DNA from: an uncultured Thalassotalea sp.
GTDB taxonomy: Bacteria > Pseudomonadota > Gammaproteobacteria > Enterobacterales > Alteromonadaceae
NCBI GenBank assembly: GCA_947492575.1
Contig: CANLNK010000004.1
Coordinates: forward strand, 186,001-250,000
Direction: 5' to 3'
Length of the DNA: 64,000 nt
Both the position numbers and the translations under genes were made by a program. Positions 62,095-64,000 of the stretch are shown here, piece by piece; within the stretch, counting starts at the first letter, position 1; each line of letters opens with the position of its first letter. The notes under the pieces were generated by a model, which saw nothing but the letters and a program-made list of their open reading frames with translations, had not been told where the DNA came from and ran no database searches.

Positions 62095-63294
62095 TTAATT
62101 CTCTGTAAATGCTGCAACAACTTTTATGTCATTGCCAACTTGCGTAACTTGTTTGAGCTTTAGTTTTTTCGCATCCGCTAGACGTTCAATACTCGGCATA
62201 GAGACTAACCCTTTGTTTCCTTGTCCCATTAATTTAGGTGCTTGATACAAGATTAATTCATCTACTAAATTTTGCTCGATAAACGTGCCAGCTAGTCCTG
62301 CTCCTGCCTCAATAAATAGGTCATTAAGACCTTTCTCAGATAAATACGAGATAAGCGCATCAAGGTTCACGCCATCACTATTTTCATTAGGCAATTCGAT
62401 TTGTTCTACAAAATGAGGCCATTGCTGCGATTTTTCAAGCTTCGCGGTTACGATTAAAATGGGGAATGGTGCTGAAAATAATGCTAAATCAGGAGTTAGA
62501 CGTACCTTGCTGTCGATAATGACACGTACCGGTTGGCGCAATGCGTCTTCGGAATAGTCGTTGGCTAGGTCGCCCAGTTCACTATGGCGTACGGTTAACT
62601 TGGCATTATCTGTCACCACGGTTTTAGCACTAGAGATGATGGCACAACTTTGTGCGCGCAAACGCTGTACGTCTCTTCTTGCGGCTGGAGAGGTAATCCA
62701 CTTGCTTTCGCCCGAGGCCATTGCGGTTTGGCCATCAAGACTCGCCGCTAACTTACAACGAACATATGCACGTTTGGTTTCCATCAACTGAATAAAACCT
62801 GGGTTTAATGCCCTAGCTTCCTGTTCAAGCAAGCCATCAGCAACTTCAATACCTGCGTCAGCTAACATCGTTAAGCCACGGCCGGCAACTTTCGGATTAG
62901 GATCCACCATAGCCGCAACAACTTTAGCAACCTTTGCGTCTGTTAATGCTTGGGCACACGGTGGTGTTCGTCCAAAATGGCTGCAAGGCTCCAGTGTCAC
63001 ATAAGCAGTCGCACCTTCGGCACTAGCACCGGCCATGCGAAGTGCATAAACTTCAGCATGGGGCTCGCCAGCTTTTTGGTGAAAACCTTCGCCTACAATC
63101 TTGCCATCTTTGACAATGACACAGCCTACTCTCGGATTAGGCGATGTTGTGAAGTGACCACGCTTTGCAAGCGCGATAGCTCTTGCCATGTATTGATAAT
63201 CTTGTGCTGAAAACTTTGACAAAACGTTGAATTCTCTTAAGTTAACTTCGTCATTCAAGGTATGGCGAAAAGCCAGAGAGCTGAGACTAGACAA
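62095..63294 (-). CDS. ribD: Bifunctional riboflavin deaminase-reductase
   Basis: The N-terminal deaminase domain binds zinc (HAEVYAL, EPCSHFGRTPPCAQAL) and the C-terminal reductase domain uses NADPH (VRCKLAASLDGQTAMASGESKWIT, LFIEAGAGLAGTFIEQ). Together they convert the pyrimidine from GTP cyclohydrolase into the direct precursor of lumazine. The true start is uncertain: TTG at 63,294 gives 399 aa, but TTG at 63,222 gives MSKFSAQDYQYMARA..., which fits the family N-terminus better. Confidence 0.93.
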   Translation of the reverse strand: MSSLSSLAFRHTLNDEVNLREFNVLSKFSAQDYQYMARAIALAKRGHFTTSPNPRVGCVIVKDGKIVGEGFHQKAGEPHAEVYALRMAGASAEGATAYVTLEPCSHFGRTPPCAQALTDAKVAKVVAAMVDPNPKVAGRGLTMLADAGIEVADGLLEQEARALNPGFIQLMETKRAYVRCKLAASLDGQTAMASGESKWITSPAARRDVQRLRAQSCAIISSAKTVVTDNAKLTVRHSELGDLANDYSEDALRQPVRVIIDSKVRLTPDLALFSAPFPILIVTAKLEKSQQWPHFVEQIELPNENSDGVNLDALISYLSEKGLNDLFIEAGAGLAGTFIEQNLVDELILYQAPKLMGQGNKGLVSMPSIERLADAKKLKLKQVTQVGNDIKVVAAFTEN

Positions 63295-63316
63295 TCAGGC
63301 TTATATACTGCTCACT

Positions 63317-63772
63317 CTATTTAGCATCACCAAGGCGCGCAATTTCTTCGCCGAACTCTTTTATATCTTCGAAAGAGCGATAAACAGATGCAAAACGCAC
63401 ATAAGCAACTTTATCAAGTTCAATAAGCTGCTCCATAATGAGGTTGCCCAACATTTCAGATGAGACTTCTCGCTCGCCTGTGGCGCGTAATTGAGACTTT
63501 AATTTATTTATAGCGAGCTCGACTTTTTCAACACTAACAGGTCGTTTTTCTAAAGCTCTTTGCAAGCCACTACGCATTTTGTCTTCGTTAAACGGTTCAC
63601 GTGAGCCGTCACGTTTAACTATTTTCGGCATCAGAAGCTCAGCTGTTTCAAACGTTGTATAGCGCTCGTGACATTCTACGCATTCGCGACGACGTCTTAT
63701 TTGATGTCCGTCAGCGACTAAGCGGGAGTCGATAACTTTTGTGTCAGTTGCAGAGCAGAAAGGACAATACAT
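63317..63772 (-). CDS. nrdR: Transcriptional repressor NrdR
   Basis: This 151-residue regulator of ribonucleotide reductase genes has an N-terminal zinc ribbon (CPFC...[12 protein letters not shown]) and an ATP-cone domain ([31 protein letters not shown]). It senses ATP/dATP and binds NrdR boxes. It heads the rib cluster, the usual gammaproteobacterial position. Confidence 0.97.
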   Translation of the reverse strand: MYCPFCSATDTKVIDSRLVADGHQIRRRRECVECHERYTTFETAELLMPKIVKRDGSREPFNEDKMRSGLQRALEKRPVSVEKVELAINKLKSQLRATGEREVSSEMLGNLIMEQLIELDKVAYVRFASVYRSFEDIKEFGEEIARLGDAK

Positions 63773-63881
63773 AGCAGACCTTGTTTTGAAAAGATGGCTA
63801 ATTCTAATCTAAAACAGCTTAATCTAAAACAAGATTCAGTAAAAAGAAGGGAAGCAAAAGGATTGATCTAATAGCAAAAAT

Positions 63882-63911
63882 AGCGAGCTGTTGATGTCTG
63901 TTCAGCCCGCT
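63882..63911 (-). terminator. Terminator of the gamma-glutamyltransferase gene
   Basis: AGCGAGCTG (63882-63890) and CAGCCCGCT (63903-63911) pair with one mismatch, and ATTTTTG follows on the minus strand, 8 bp past the stop. Confidence 0.75.
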
Positions 63912-63918
63912 CTTTCTA

Positions 63919-64000
63919 TCACTTTGAAGCCACTGTGCCAGCGCCTGGTCGACGAGGGTCTGATACGCCATAGAACAGACCATCTTTGTACATGATGGAC
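63919..64000 (-). CDS. ggt: Gamma-glutamyltransferase, C-terminal fragment
   Basis: A minus-strand frame enters from the right edge and stops at TGA (63919-63921). The visible 26 residues, with YKDGLFYGVSDPRRPGAGT, match the C-terminal end of gamma-glutamyltranspeptidases, where G-x-S-D-P-R-R-x-G-G is typical. The rest lies outside the window. The enzyme would break down or transfer the gamma-glutamyl group of glutathione, whose synthesis starts with gshA at 42,546. Confidence 0.75.
   Translation of the reverse strand, partial: SIMYKDGLFYGVSDPRRPGAGTVASK

Overview
The window reads as chromosomal DNA of a marine gammaproteobacterium of the order Alteromonadales, probably a Colwelliaceae member of the Thalassotalea/Colwellia type. 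This is inferred from the low-GC, AT-rich spacers, the sodium-type stator pair PomA/PomB beside thiI and xseB-ispA-dxs, the order trmJ-cysE-iscRSUA-hscBA-fdx, and the style of the proteins. No rRNA or tRNA gene was seen.

Bases 1 to about 28,300 are accessory or variable. They open with the tail of an ArsR-type regulator. Next come a small operon behind a twin palindromic operator (894-1966), a short tyrosine recombinase (2161) with mostly unknown cargo, two stand-alone HUH (rolling-circle type) proteins (5615 and 8958), an HU gene, and two GNAT acetyltransferase genes separated by an integron-type attC site (8253-8352). A pair of nuclease-like genes (9683, 10313) lies between two 90-bp direct repeats. 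A copper block (HMA chaperone, CopA, CueR) with two facing 19-bp-spacer promoters follows at 13,206-16,375. A c-di-GMP, chemotaxis and two-component sensory block fills 16,801-24,947. Mosaic non-coding repeats then lead to a divergent pair (27,473/28,025) whose spacer carries a controller-protein type C-box operator, although no methyltransferase is present.

From about 28,560 the window is core genome. It holds the ISC iron-sulfur operon with its IscR sites, cysE, trmJ, suhB, an SUMT gene, rhlE, a lytic transglycosylase-like lipoprotein, gshA, nhaC, a pseudouridine synthase, an NSS transporter, yajQ, vanZ-like, panE, an EamA transporter, thiI, pomAB, xseB-ispA-dxs, a chemoreceptor, and nrdR-ribD-ribE-ribBA. 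The last bases are the C-terminus of a gamma-glutamyltransferase.

The most interesting unexplained signals are three. The first is a 1.2-kb spacer (41,339-42,545) holding four tandem, mutually similar promoter-to-terminator units that look like paralogous small RNA genes. The second is the direct-repeat-bounded nuclease-like pair next to an HUH protein and an iteron-like array. The third is the C-box-controlled pair without a methyltransferase. All coordinates were read by eye and short sites may be off by a base.
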